Shown here: in pieces, positions 17,270 to 25,249 of the stretch
How the letters are laid out: each line of letters opens with the position of its first letter
Numbering within the stretch: position 1 is the stretch's first letter
Origin: Candidatus Binatia bacterium
GTDB taxonomy: Bacteria > Desulfobacterota > Binatia > Bin18
NCBI GenBank assembly: GCA_951812575.1
Contig: OX638322.1
Span: forward strand, 3,161,925 to 3,225,924
Direction of reading: 5' to 3'
DNA length: 64,000 nt
Program-made: the position numbers and the translations under genes
Notes under the pieces: generated by a model
What the model was told of the DNA's origin: nothing
The model's input: only the letters and a program-made list of their open reading frames with translations
The model's database searches: none

Positions 17270-18057
17270 TGGAAAATCCGCTCCAATTCATGAATATGAT
17301 CTTTGAGATCACGCAGCATGTCGCTAAAATAGAAAACTGCAGTTCCCAGGAAGAAAAGAAGCAAGAAATTCGCAACGGCGCTTTTGATTGGCATCGACAA
17401 AAAGAAAATATTGAGTTGTGGGGCGAACCTGCCAATCAGACCTAATCCGAACTCGGTAAAAAACATCGAAATGATGATCGGTCCCCCAACGACCACTGCC
17501 AGCTTCGAGATTAAAATAAATTGCTTGAGGAAGAACTCAAGCAGGTCCGAATTGATTGCAGGGAAAAAAGAAGTCAGCGGCCAGATTGCATAACTGGTGT
17601 AAAGACTGTCCAGGAAGACAAGGAAAATCCCCGTAACAAAGAATAACGTGACCAGGGTTTGCGACATGAACAGGCCAAGAGGAGAAGATTGTTGCCCGAT
17701 TAACGGATCAAAAGAACTCCCCATCGCCGCTCCACGCTGGTTGTCAATAAAAAACCCCACCGCTTGAATCGCCCAGAAAACGACGGTCAGCGGATACCCT
17801 ATCATCATGCCGATGAAGAGCTCTTTGGCGGCAATGCCGATGAGCAGGGCAAGCGTTAATTCGGCCGCCCGAATTTCATGGGCGAGGAGTGGATAGAGAA
17901 TCAAAGCAAGGCCGGCCGCAATGCCATTGCGGGCAAAGGGCCCCCCCATTAACTGGGAGCCCATAAACGACAGCACCGACATCGTCCCGATCATACGTGG
18001 CAGTCCAAGCGACATTATCAGCAGGACTTCTTTGACGAGGTCAAGCACGTGGTCCAT
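17266..18057 (-). CDS. sctT: T3SS export apparatus protein SctT (YscT/FliR family)
   Basis: The 263-residue, very hydrophobic protein has about six membrane segments. The conserved SctT stretches are visible: LGLPRMIGTMSVLSFMG near the N-terminus, KELFIGMMIGYPLTVVFWAIQAVGFFIDNQRG in the middle and GLIGRFAPQLNIFFLSMPIKS near the end. SctT helps form the helical export pore with SctR and SctS. It sits in the invariant R-S-T-U gene order and overlaps sctU by four bases. Confidence 0.96.
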   Translation of the reverse strand: MDHVLDLVKEVLLIMSLGLPRMIGTMSVLSFMGSQLMGGPFARNGIAAGLALILYPLLAHEIRAAELTLALLIGIAAKELFIGMMIGYPLTVVFWAIQAVGFFIDNQRGAAMGSSFDPLIGQQSSPLGLFMSQTLVTLFFVTGIFLVFLDSLYTSYAIWPLTSFFPAINSDLLEFFLKQFILISKLAVVVGGPIIISMFFTEFGLGLIGRFAPQLNIFFLSMPIKSAVANFLLLFFLGTAVFYFSDMLRDLKDHIHELERIFQ

Positions 18058-18075
18058 TGTTGCGTGACTGCCTGA

Positions 18076-18345
18076 TCAATAAAAAATGTCTTCAATCCTG
18101 GCAAAGGATATGGAAGCGTAACTGATAAGCCCGCTACCCATCCACCCCGCGGTCAGCATCAACATGGCGACGAGAGCTATCAGTTTGAGGGCAAAGGAAA
18201 CGGTCTGTTCCTGAATCTGCGTCAATGCCTGCACCAGGCCAATAAGAATTCCCACGATTGACACAACCGCTATGGACGGCAATGACAAAGTCAGAACCAG
18301 CAGCAGTGCCTGCTGGGCGTGATTGATAATTTCGGCTTCCGACAT
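18076..18345 (-). CDS. sctS: T3SS export apparatus protein SctS (YscS/FliQ family)
   Basis: The 89-residue protein has two membrane helices (LLVLTLSLPSIAVVSIVGILIGL and LIALVAMLMLTAGW) joined by the conserved loop ALTQIQEQTVSFALK. SctS subunits pack around SctR and SctT in the core export complex, forming helical hairpins rather than ordinary inserted helices. Size and order are typical, with 18 bases before sctT and 12 after sctR. Confidence 0.96.
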   Translation of the reverse strand: MSEAEIINHAQQALLLVLTLSLPSIAVVSIVGILIGLVQALTQIQEQTVSFALKLIALVAMLMLTAGWMGSGLISYASISFARIEDIFY

Positions 18346-18357
18346 GACGTCACGGGT

Positions 18358-19005
18358 TTACTGGTAGGACAGAATCAGACCATGGATGAGCCGACTCCAG
18401 CCGTCAAGGAAGACAAATAGCAGCAACTTGAACGGTAGGGATATGGTCATCGGGGACATCATCATCATACCCATTGCCAGCAGAATATTGGAAACGACCA
18501 GGTCAATGACGATAAACGGGAGATACAATAAAAAGCCGATTTCAAAGGCCGCCGTTAACTCTCCGACAATAAAGGCCGGCAGCAGGATAATGATATTGTC
18601 TTCGTGTATATCCTCATGATATTTCTCGGCCCATAAGTCTTCTGCCGTGGTCATAAAGAACGCACGTGCTTTGTCATTGGCGTGCTTGCCCAAAAACTCC
18701 CGATACGGTCCAAGTCCCTCGATAACGGCCTGCTCGATTGAGTGACGACTGGTGAATGTTGCATTCTGGCTCACGATGTTTTCGTAGCTCTCTAGCCCGA
18801 CGGGCGCCATGATATAGATGGTTAAAATCAGCGCCAGGCCGTGCAGCGCCATATTCGGTGGAATCTGCTGAATGCCCAGGGCGTTCCGTACTAGGGAAAA
18901 GACGATCACTAACTTGACAAAGGAAGTTCCCATTACCACCAGGAACGGTAACGTACTGAGGGCTCCCAGAAAGACAATCAGTGTGGATGGATCAAGGTTG
19001 TCCAT
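18358..19005 (-). CDS. sctR: T3SS export apparatus protein SctR (YscR/FliP family)
   Basis: The 215-residue protein carries SctR hallmarks: GTSFVKLVIVFSLVRNALGIQQIPPNMALHG near residues 25-56, then the acidic periplasmic segment, then ELTAAFEIGFLLYLPFIVIDLVVSN and the C-terminal MSPMTISLPFKLLLFVFLDGW. Five SctR subunits form the heart of the export pore. The 104 bases between it and sctQ are the largest gap in this half of the operon and hold no gene. No strong ribosome-binding site is seen before the ATG. Confidence 0.96.
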   Translation of the reverse strand: MDNLDPSTLIVFLGALSTLPFLVVMGTSFVKLVIVFSLVRNALGIQQIPPNMALHGLALILTIYIMAPVGLESYENIVSQNATFTSRHSIEQAVIEGLGPYREFLGKHANDKARAFFMTTAEDLWAEKYHEDIHEDNIIILLPAFIVGELTAAFEIGFLLYLPFIVIDLVVSNILLAMGMMMMSPMTISLPFKLLLFVFLDGWSRLIHGLILSYQ

Positions 19006-19109
19006 GTCCGTTACGATATTCAGTCCGTCACGCTCGAATCATCCATTGGACGAGCCTGTCAGACGCGCTATTGAGAGCACAAACAAATCCTGTGATTCCG
19101 ACTGTTCAC

Positions 19110-19388
19110 CTACTCGCATTCAAGAACTCTGACTCCGGCACGCCCATCAATTTCAACAAGTTCTCCGCTCCCGATCTTTACGCCGTTGGCACAGATTTCT
19201 ATGTGCCTGTCCGAATTGCGTTGCAAGTCAAAAACATATCCGGTCTGAATGTGCTGCAGATCGTTCAGGGTTATCTTGAGACGACCGGCAACAAAAACCA
19301 CATCAATCGGCAGATTGGCGATAGTCTTGTCCTGGTCCGGGGTTACGGTGTCGTTTGCGTCTTCAGGCGCGCTGAGATTTTTTTCCAT
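19110..19388 (-). CDS. sctQ: Short SctQ: single SPOA domain cytosolic-ring protein
   Basis: The gene codes only 92 residues and consists of a short acidic leader plus one SPOA domain (LPIDVVFVAGRLKITLNDLQ, then GYVFDL and VEICANG-like strands, then GELVEIDGRAGVRVLE). This is the C-terminal domain of SctQ/FliN. Ordinary SctQ is about 300 residues with two SPOA domains, and the last one is also made as a separate product from an internal start. Here there are only 65 bases back to the sctP stop, so no N-terminal half is present. A run of seven A residues (19378-19384 on the other strand) lies in codons 2-4. Upstream the same frame stays open for about 18 codons without a standard start. Confidence 0.8.
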   Translation of the reverse strand: MEKNLSAPEDANDTVTPDQDKTIANLPIDVVFVAGRLKITLNDLQHIQTGYVFDLQRNSDRHIEICANGVKIGSGELVEIDGRAGVRVLECE

Positions 19389-19453
19389 TATTCCATCCAG
19401 CTGGGTCTGTACTGTCAGATGACTGCCATCCCATTGTTCACATTACTCCCACA

Positions 19454-20299
19454 TTAACTGTTGCTGTCATGGAGGACGGTGGTCAGGTCGTCCTCTGCTA
19501 TGTATTGCTGACGGGAACGCCCGTCGTTTTGCCCATCCGAACTCCGCGCATCAGCCTGTGTCTCAATGCTGACGTTAACCGTTTCATCTGGTAAACGATT
19601 GCCGAGCGCCTGCTCTATCTGCCCTTTGTTTTGCGCGATATAATTCTGCGCATCCTGCGAATGGGCAACAAACACGATTTTCAATTCTCCTCCATCGCGA
19701 AAAATGCGCACATCGCTCCCTTGCATCAATGAATCTTTCAACTGAATCCGGACTTCGGGGCTGGTCTCGGAGGCGGGCGAAGACACAAGCACGCGATCAG
19801 CAATCTGGCGGACAATCTCGTTAATACGGTGGACTGCGGGGGGTGAATCCTGACCGGCTTGCGTTGGAGCAGGAGTGCCCATCATGTGTGCCAGTATCTG
19901 TTCTCCGTGCAGCAGCCTGGGGCCGGCGGGGTCGTCGCTTGGTTTATCAGTGCGGTCGTCCACGGGCTTCTTCCCATCTTCTCGCCGAGCTATCTGCGAG
20001 GCATCGGCGGGGTTGCCGGTTGATTTATGAGTGCGGCCGTCCAGTGGCCTCCTGCCATCTTCTCGCCGAGCTATCTGCGAGGCATCGGCGGGGTTGCCGG
20101 TTGATTTATGAGTGCGGCCGTCCAGTGGCCTCCTGCCATCTTCTCGCCGAGCTATCTGCGAGGCGTCGGCAGGTTCTTCCAGCAGGGAGGCAAAACGTTC
20201 TTCTGCGTCGTGTAACTGTCGCTTTGCTCTTCTTCGACCGGCAGGGGCCTGCCGGCCAGGTTTGATTGGACTGGACTGTCTTGAGATTTTCTCCATCAT
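19454..20299 (-). CDS. sctP: T3SS needle-length ruler SctP with 27-residue repeats
   Basis: This 281-residue protein sits between sctO and sctQ, as yscP does. It begins with a basic, disordered stretch and then has three tandem 27-residue units at residues 43-123 (PADASQIARREDG at the start of each). A C-terminal globular part (about 145-260) has the substrate-switching domain character (VRIQLKDSLMQGSDVRIFRDGGELKIVFVA). SctP acts as a molecular ruler that sets needle length and then signals SctU to switch substrates. Repeat copies in Yersinia YscP change needle length in proportion. The first two units here are identical or nearly so in DNA. Similarity in this family is weak, so the call leans on order and architecture. 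Confidence 0.82.
   Translation of the reverse strand: MMEKISRQSSPIKPGRQAPAGRRRAKRQLHDAEERFASLLEEPADASQIARREDGRRPLDGRTHKSTGNPADASQIARREDGRRPLDGRTHKSTGNPADASQIARREDGKKPVDDRTDKPSDDPAGPRLLHGEQILAHMMGTPAPTQAGQDSPPAVHRINEIVRQIADRVLVSSPASETSPEVRIQLKDSLMQGSDVRIFRDGGELKIVFVAHSQDAQNYIAQNKGQIEQALGNRLPDETVNVSIETQADARSSDGQNDGRSRQQYIAEDDLTTVLHDSNS
19927..20173 (-). repeat. 81-bp tandem repeat in sctP
   Basis: Units of 81 bp start at plus-strand positions 19981, 20062 and 20143 (each begins CTCGCCGAGC). The two central units are identical as far as I can read, and a diverged partial unit extends left of 19981. Each codes 27 residues. Near identity points to recent duplication. Confidence 0.95.
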
Positions 20300-20305
20300 G
20301 AGCTC

Positions 20306-20779
20306 CTATAGTGCTCGTGTTGAAAATTTCCCTGACAGGAGGTCTTCGTTCTCCACTTCCTCTTGGCGCTCCCGTTCATGTTGTTCTGCGTCGAGGAGAA
20401 TCTGCTGGTACTCCTCATACTTAACAACATCCTTGTGTGCCTCAATGCGCCTTTGGGCCGCTTCTGCCAATGCCTTCCGCGCACACTCTACGTCTTGGGC
20501 AGCCTGTACAACCTCCTCCTGAAGTTGTAAATCTTTGCTCCTCAAGGATGCGATTTTCTCGCGCATTACCTCCAGTTTACTCAGCGTTATATTCTTGCCC
20601 TGGATGCGTTGATATAAGCGCTCCTCCTCCGCAATGCGCCACGTTTCATAGTCAGCTTGTTCGCGTTGTTTCAACTGGTGAGCAGTTGTTTTTTGATCCA
20701 GGCTTGCTCGGGCCTCGGCCAGTGCCGCGACCGCATCGTCTTCGTGTAGACGTTTGATGTTCAGCAGATCAGCAAGCAT
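20306..20779 (-). CDS. sctO: T3SS stalk protein SctO (YscO/FliJ-like)
   Basis: The 157-residue protein is almost entirely charged coiled coil (LKQREQADYETWRIAEEERLYQRIQ, then a second long helix). SctO is a helical-hairpin stalk that couples the SctN ATPase to the SctV ring. It lies six bases after sctN and six before sctP, the invariant N-O-P order. Sequence conservation is low in this family; the assignment comes from position, size and structure. Confidence 0.88.
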   Translation of the reverse strand: MLADLLNIKRLHEDDAVAALAEARASLDQKTTAHQLKQREQADYETWRIAEEERLYQRIQGKNITLSKLEVMREKIASLRSKDLQLQEEVVQAAQDVECARKALAEAAQRRIEAHKDVVKYEEYQQILLDAEQHERERQEEVENEDLLSGKFSTRAL

Positions 20780-20784
20780 GTGGT

Positions 20785-22107
20785 TTATCCATCCACGATT
20801 TCCCGCATCTGTTGTAGGGTGGTATCAAAAGCTGACACCTCACGCATTTCCTGTTTCAGCAGTGCATTGATGCTGTCGACCTTGGCAACAGCCTCATCGG
20901 CGTCAGCATCCGAACCTTCCTTGTATTCACCGATTTTGAGCAGCAATTCGATTTCTCTGTACTTCGCGAGTAATTGGCGAATCCGCCCGGCAACGCGCCT
21001 GTGCTCAGCGTCGATGATAGTGTTCATCACCCGGCTGACACTGGCTAACACGTCAACCGCAGGGTAATGGTTTTCCTGTGCGAGTTTGCGCGACAGAATA
21101 ATATGCCCATCCAGAATGGAACGAGTTTCATCTGCAATTGGTTCGGTCATATCGTCGCCTTCAACGAGTACCGTGTACAGTGCGGTGATAGAACCTTTAT
21201 CAGACTGCCCGGCCCGCTCCATCAACTGGGGCAAGGCGGCAAAAACCGAAGGTGGAAATCCCCGGCGGGTCGGCGGTTCACCGGCGGCGAGGCCAATCTC
21301 CCGTTGCGCCCTCGCAAAACGGGTGACCGAATCCATCATCAGTAATACATTCTTGCCCTGATCTCTGAAGTACTCGGCGATGGCCGTCGCAACGTAGGCC
21401 GCTTTCAGCCGTTCCATCGCCGGACGGTCTGAGGTCGAGACCACAAGGACCGCTTGCTTCAATCCTTCTTCCCCAATGTCCTGCTCAATAAATTCACGGA
21501 CCTCACGTCCACGCTCACCAATGAGCGCAAGGACTTTAACGTCTGCCGCGGCATTTCGGATCAACATTGAAAGTAAGGTGCTCTTCCCCCCGCCGGCAGC
21601 GGCGAAAATTCCCATGCGCTGGCCTTCGCCGCAGGTCAGCAAGCCGTCAAGAACGCGCAATCCCAGAGCTAACGGCTGAGCAATCACTTTTCGCTGCATC
21701 GGATTGGGGGGAGCGGCATGGATAGGATAGGTCATGGCAGATTCGAAAGTCTCCCCATTAAAAGGCCGGCCGAGACCATCCAGCACTTTGCCCAGAACGT
21801 CCGGACCAACCGACACCTCATGTAAACGACCCGTTGGGATGACCTCGGTAGTATTGGATACGCCGACCATGTCGCCCATCGGCGTCAGCAGTGCCACCGT
21901 ATTTTCAAAGCCAACGACTTCCGCCATCATTTTGTCTTTTTCGCCTGCGTTCTGCAGAATGCACAATTCTCCGACTTTGGCGCTCGGAGCCGTTGCCCGA
22001 ATCAGTACGCCGGTAACTTCCAGCACCCGCCCGCGCATTGCAGTCAATTCGAGGTTCTTGACTGTGGTTTCGAGTGCATCGGTAATGTAATTGAAGCCTG
22101 TGTCCAT
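20785..22107 (-). CDS. sctN: T3SS ATPase SctN
   Basis: This 440-residue F1-like ATPase has the P-loop [12 protein letters not shown] at residues 166-177 and a Walker B region at [13 protein letters not shown]. Family signatures [45 protein letters not shown] and SVSRVMNTI are all present. SctN is the hexameric ATPase that strips chaperones and unfolds substrates at the base of the secretion machine. Full length, with no missing catalytic residue. It follows a chaperone gene by 22 bases and precedes sctO. Confidence 0.98.
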   Translation of the reverse strand: MDTGFNYITDALETTVKNLELTAMRGRVLEVTGVLIRATAPSAKVGELCILQNAGEKDKMMAEVVGFENTVALLTPMGDMVGVSNTTEVIPTGRLHEVSVGPDVLGKVLDGLGRPFNGETFESAMTYPIHAAPPNPMQRKVIAQPLALGLRVLDGLLTCGEGQRMGIFAAAGGGKSTLLSMLIRNAAADVKVLALIGERGREVREFIEQDIGEEGLKQAVLVVSTSDRPAMERLKAAYVATAIAEYFRDQGKNVLLMMDSVTRFARAQREIGLAAGEPPTRRGFPPSVFAALPQLMERAGQSDKGSITALYTVLVEGDDMTEPIADETRSILDGHIILSRKLAQENHYPAVDVLASVSRVMNTIIDAEHRRVAGRIRQLLAKYREIELLLKIGEYKEGSDADADEAVAKVDSINALLKQEMREVSAFDTTLQQMREIVDG

Positions 22108-22129
22108 TGTCCCAAGACTGCTCGTTTGC

Positions 22130-22567
22130 TCACGGCTTGAACATCACCTGGCCCGATATTGAAAAAGACGATGACCGGTCTTGGGAGAGGAAACGTTGAT
22201 ATTCCTCGAGGCCGTTCACGTATTGTTCGAGTTTCTCTTCAAAATCCTGGCTATTGATATTGCTGGTCTCAAATCGTTCAAATAACAACACGCGATTGTT
22301 TTCGTCCAGCGTCGGCGTCGACGTATGGTGTTTCAGCCGCATCAATGCGTAATGAAGCAGATGTCGCAGCCAATCAGCAACCTGGGTCTGTTGTTGCGGC
22401 AGATGACCCAAAGATGCAATCAGGTGTATCAGATCAAATTTTTCAAAGCACTGCACTTCCAGATCGTCATCGAAGGTCAGCGTATAACGGCCTTGCTCGT
22501 CGGCCGTCAGGTTCTCAATCTCGTACCGTTGGACCAATTCGGACATCAGGACGGCCAGTTTTGCCAT
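22130..22567 (-). CDS. CesT-like T3SS chaperone between sctL and sctN
   Basis: The 145-residue protein has the class I chaperone pattern: helix [20 protein letters not shown], strand [30 protein letters not shown], helix [16 protein letters not shown], then [14 protein letters not shown] and a last helix [19 protein letters not shown]. Such chaperones bind effectors or translocators in the cytosol. Its position between sctL and the ATPase gene is unusual for Ysc clusters, where sctN starts a separate operon. The start at 22567 overlaps nothing and lies one base from the sctL stop at 22569. Confidence 0.75.
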   Translation of the reverse strand: MAKLAVLMSELVQRYEIENLTADEQGRYTLTFDDDLEVQCFEKFDLIHLIASLGHLPQQQTQVADWLRHLLHYALMRLKHHTSTPTLDENNRVLLFERFETSNINSQDFEEKLEQYVNGLEEYQRFLSQDRSSSFSISGQVMFKP

Positions 22568-22568
22568 A

Positions 22569-23180
22569 TCACTTCCCGGCTATTGTTTGATTGAAATTTT
22601 TTGACAACGCCTTTTCGAGCAAATCGATTTGCAAATCAAGGCTGGTATCGACTGAGCCTAACTCCGTCTCCACGCGGCACGCACCGCTGGAAAGCGCCTG
22701 GTCCGGGACAACGTCGACAAAGTCAATGTTCGGATAATCCGCGGTGATTTCTTCAATTCTCCGGTTGACCGCCTGAACCTGTGTGGACGATACACACAGG
22801 GTGACGCGACTTTCATTGCGTACCCTATACAATGCGCTCTTGATTAACCCGACGGTTGCGTCTGTCTCGTGCAGGTTTCCGATAATTTTCTTCACTGATT
22901 CAATGACAAGAGATACGAGTTTCCCCTCTACTTCAGACAAGTACTCAACGGCAGCAGCAACGGAATTCAGCATTTGTGCGCTGATAAGCTTTTGTGCTTC
23001 GCTCTCACCGGCTTTATACGCTTCGTCTTTTTTTTGCTGGTACAGTCTCTGCGCCTGTTCCTGTATTTCGGTGATTGCCTGCTGACTTTCGATGATGCAC
23101 TGATAATCCTCAGCCTTAACGACTTTATCGACGGGTGAGATCACCATTTGTTCCAGTTTTTTTATTGCGAAGTGCACCAT
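22569..23180 (-). CDS. sctL: T3SS ATPase stator SctL (YscL/FliH family)
   Basis: This 203-residue protein has a charged helical N-terminal part (IIESQQAITEIQEQAQRLYQQKKDEAYKAGESEAQKLI) followed by the family's C-terminal domain (VSLVIESVKKIIG, then VRNESRVTLCVSSTQVQAVNRRIEEI and GACRVETELGSVDTSLDLQIDLLEKAL). SctL dimers link the SctN ATPase to the SctQ pods. GACRVETELGSVDTSL corresponds to the strongly conserved G-C-x-ETE-G-x-ID segment. Normal length. Confidence 0.93.
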   Translation of the reverse strand: MVHFAIKKLEQMVISPVDKVVKAEDYQCIIESQQAITEIQEQAQRLYQQKKDEAYKAGESEAQKLISAQMLNSVAAAVEYLSEVEGKLVSLVIESVKKIIGNLHETDATVGLIKSALYRVRNESRVTLCVSSTQVQAVNRRIEEITADYPNIDFVDVVPDQALSSGACRVETELGSVDTSLDLQIDLLEKALSKNFNQTIAGK

Positions 23181-23232
23181 ATGATAGAGAGTGTCGTACA
23201 GGGTTCTTGCCTGTCGAGTTGCGGCGATACGT

Positions 23233-23475
23233 CTACGCGCTCTCCTTGCTCAGACGAAGTAAAAAATGTGTATGCGCCGCACTATCCTGACCTGAGTTCT
23301 GACCTGAGGTTTGCCAATACTCTTCAACAATGGATTTCGGCAATTTAATTGGCAACCAATCAGCCTGCCACCAACTGATGTCCATATATCCTGTCGGAAG
23401 AAAATTAAACCGAAGGAGTTCGGGAAACAATTGACGAGGGAAAATTTTGGGCTTGTCGGCCGGGATTGAAATCAT
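23233..23475 (-). CDS. Short SctK-like protein
   Basis: The 80-residue product lies between sctJ and sctL, where sctK belongs. Its core LRFNFLPTGYMDISWWQADWLP resembles the N-terminal hydrophobic segment of SctK proteins, which have a F-x-P-x-x-Y-x-H/D element early on. YscK is about 209 residues, so more than half would be missing. The frame after the stop stays open for another 20 codons before running into sctL, but shows nothing recognisable. Either this is a natural minimal SctK or a decayed copy. SctK joins the SctQ pods to SctD, and SctQ is also short here. Confidence 0.4.
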   Translation of the reverse strand: MISIPADKPKIFPRQLFPELLRFNFLPTGYMDISWWQADWLPIKLPKSIVEEYWQTSGQNSGQDSAAHTHFLLRLSKESA

Positions 23476-23515
23476 GCCTCTTTGTCGCTTTCAGCGGTAC
23501 ACCCGAAGGAGCATG

Positions 23516-24289
23516 CTATTTTTTTTGCAACAAGTAAACATTAACCGCCATTGACACCATCAGCAGCCCCAGGCAGCCTCCCAAAATCAGGTAAAATCGC
23601 AGCACTGAGTGGGCTGACAGTTCAATTGAGAGGATTGACTCAAGATCCTGTGGGTCAAGTTGAACAAGGTCTTCCTGCTGTGCGGGAAATAGTGCGACCT
23701 GGACGGCGTCATAAGGCATCCCTGCTATTCCACTGGATACGATTGCCTTGATTTCTGGGATATGGGAACGAAAGTCGTAATTAGGGTCATGCTTCACAAA
23801 GACTGACGCGGAGGCAGTCTGCGTTTGGTCTGAGGACTGGTCTTCCTGGGGTATGACAATATGCACCCGCGTATCCATGACCCCGTCTATTTGTGATAAA
23901 GTCTCTGCAATTCCCTGTGACAAGCCATAAATATAAAGCGTGTGTTCTTCAAACGGAGTCGTTATCAGTTTATCTGTACGGATAACGTCCTCAATTGTGG
24001 AGAATTTGTTCTTCGGGTAGCCGCTCCTGCGCAATAACGCAACCGCATCCGATATCCTGTCCCCATCAACATATAGACTGACCGTGTTGTCTTTTCCAGG
24101 TTGTTTTTCGCTGCTGATCCCATAATCGAGCAACAGGGCAAGCATTTCGTTCCCCTCTTGTTCGTCTAACTGCGAATACAGTTCGGCTTTACAGCCAAAG
24201 AGCAACCCCAGCGAAGCGGCGAGCAAAATAACTCGAAAGCCAAGCAGCGGATTGAATGAGAATAAAACGTGCACAAATCTGCTTTGCAA
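23516..24289 (-). CDS. sctJ: T3SS inner-membrane ring lipoprotein SctJ (YscJ family)
   Basis: The 257-residue protein starts with a lipoprotein signal (LLFGC, Cys33). The conserved YscJ core follows: LYSQLDEQEGNEMLALLLDYGI, VALLRRSGYPKNKF, LSQGIAETLSQIDGVMDTRVHIVIP and ASVFVKHDP. A C-terminal membrane helix is at about 230-253 (LILGGCLGLLMVSMAVNVYLL). SctJ forms the inner of the two rings of the inner-membrane platform with SctD. Size and both anchors are as in other Ysc-type systems. The usual SctI (inner rod) gene expected just upstream is not present. Confidence 0.97.
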   Translation of the reverse strand: MQSRFVHVLFSFNPLLGFRVILLAASLGLLFGCKAELYSQLDEQEGNEMLALLLDYGISSEKQPGKDNTVSLYVDGDRISDAVALLRRSGYPKNKFSTIEDVIRTDKLITTPFEEHTLYIYGLSQGIAETLSQIDGVMDTRVHIVIPQEDQSSDQTQTASASVFVKHDPNYDFRSHIPEIKAIVSSGIAGMPYDAVQVALFPAQQEDLVQLDPQDLESILSIELSAHSVLRFYLILGGCLGLLMVSMAVNVYLLQKK

Positions 24290-24400
24290 TATTAAAGATG
24301 AGGAATCATGGGGCGGCTATAACGATCGAAGCAAGGCTTGGGAATCCTGGGAGGCCGTGTCAACCGAGGTAACGCTAGCCTCAGCGGTCGGTAATCTTCG

Positions 24401-24790
24401 CTAGCTCATGTTATCCAGTGCCGACTGGGCAAGACGGGCTGCGTCCGGGTCGCTGCCGTCGGCGAGCACTACCCTCATAATCCGCTCTCCCTCGCTGGTG
24501 CGCTTTTCCATAATCAGAAAAAGCCCCAAAAAAGCGCGAGCCATCAAGTCACCCGACTCGGCGGAGACCTCCTGTTTCATCATGAAATTACACGCTTCTT
24601 TGGTATTGTTGTCACAGTTGGCGTAGACCATTGCAACCCCGATAATCCATGCCGGATTATCAGGTGCGACTTCCTTGATACCTTGAAAGATGTTGAGTGC
24701 ATACTCACGCATCGCCGGCAGGCGACAGGCAACAAAGCCAAGATCAGCACAGTAACGCAGTGTTTCTTTAGGGATTTCCATTGACTTCAA
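24401..24790 (-). CDS. sctG: SctG-like TPR needle chaperone (YscG/PscG/HrpB1-like)
   Basis: The 129-residue all-helical protein has TPR-like pairs (YALNIFQGIKEVAPDNPAWIIGVAMVYANC and ARAFLGLFLIMEKRTSEGERIMRVVLADG). The length, position after the needle gene, and layout match YscG/PscG, which with YscE/PscE wraps the needle subunit before export. The ATG at 24790 (MKSMEIP) could be replaced by a second one three codons later. About 56 bases separate it from sctF, and 111 bases from sctJ downstream hold no gene. An EscG/HrpB1-type protein of the same fold is the main alternative name. Confidence 0.7.
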   Translation of the reverse strand: MKSMEIPKETLRYCADLGFVACRLPAMREYALNIFQGIKEVAPDNPAWIIGVAMVYANCDNNTKEACNFMMKQEVSAESGDLMARAFLGLFLIMEKRTSEGERIMRVVLADGSDPDAARLAQSALDNMS

Positions 24791-24846
24791 TTCCTTGGTT
24801 TTTCCGCAGACACAGATACGATACGACGCTACGTCGGCTGCGACAC

Positions 24847-25071
24847 CTATAATCTCTGCGTTATTTGGCTGACCGCATCCTTGAGGTCTTTCACTATAGC
24901 GCTCTCGAAGCCAATTTCCATGTTATAGCGCGCGTATTCCATTTGCATCTTGACCATGGCGACTGGATCGCTAACGTCAGCGTTGTCCAGCATTTTGTTG
25001 AGCTTGCCTTCTTCCATTTTCATTTGAGGGGCCAGGGAGCCACTGACTGTACCGAGATTTATACCGCTCAT
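24847..25071 (-). CDS. sctF: T3SS needle subunit SctF
   Basis: The 74-residue protein begins with a polar Gly/Ser-rich stretch and continues with the needle helix-loop-helix: DPVAMVKMQMEYARYNMEIGFES, then AIVKDLKDAVSQITQRL. YscF ends in a comparable STIVRSMKDLMQGILQKF pattern, and MxiH and PrgI share the DP/NP turn before the second helix. The helical polymer of this protein forms the external needle. The inner-rod protein SctI has a related C-terminus, but the short length and the I-V-K-D-L-K-D-ending favour SctF. A ribosome-binding AGGAG lies six bases upstream, and a sigma70-like promoter lies about 50-80 bases upstream. Confidence 0.85.
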   Translation of the reverse strand: MSGINLGTVSGSLAPQMKMEEGKLNKMLDNADVSDPVAMVKMQMEYARYNMEIGFESAIVKDLKDAVSQITQRL

Positions 25072-25120
25072 AAAAGTCTCCTTAAAAGAAATACATACCG
25101 TCTGACTCTTTTCATCCAGT

Positions 25121-25150
25121 ACAGTATCACTGAAAGTTCAACCTTGTCAA
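25121..25150 (-). promoter_or_regulatory. Sigma70-like promoter upstream of sctF
   Basis: On the minus strand a perfect TTGACA (-35, 25145-25150) is followed after 18 bases by TACTGT (-10, 25121-25126), about 50 bases before the sctF ATG. The -35 is consensus; the -10 matches at three of six positions. It is placed to drive the whole sctF-to-sctU operon. I saw no obvious regulator operator. Confidence 0.5.
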
Positions 25151-25249
25151 GTAAGGTGTTTGGATTTTTCGTGGTCTTTTCGTAGTCCTTGAGAGAGCTG
25201 CTTGTTGCAACGTCGGTTTCTGGTGCATGACCCTGTTTTCGCTTGACTT

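Noticed and set aside
19927..20173. CRISPR array
   Set aside because: The units are contiguous in-frame coding repeats without spacers. The same holds for 6714-6893 and 55624-55700.
24847..25071. Calling the 74-residue gene an inner-rod SctI
   Set aside because: The C-terminal pattern and very short length fit the needle subunit better.
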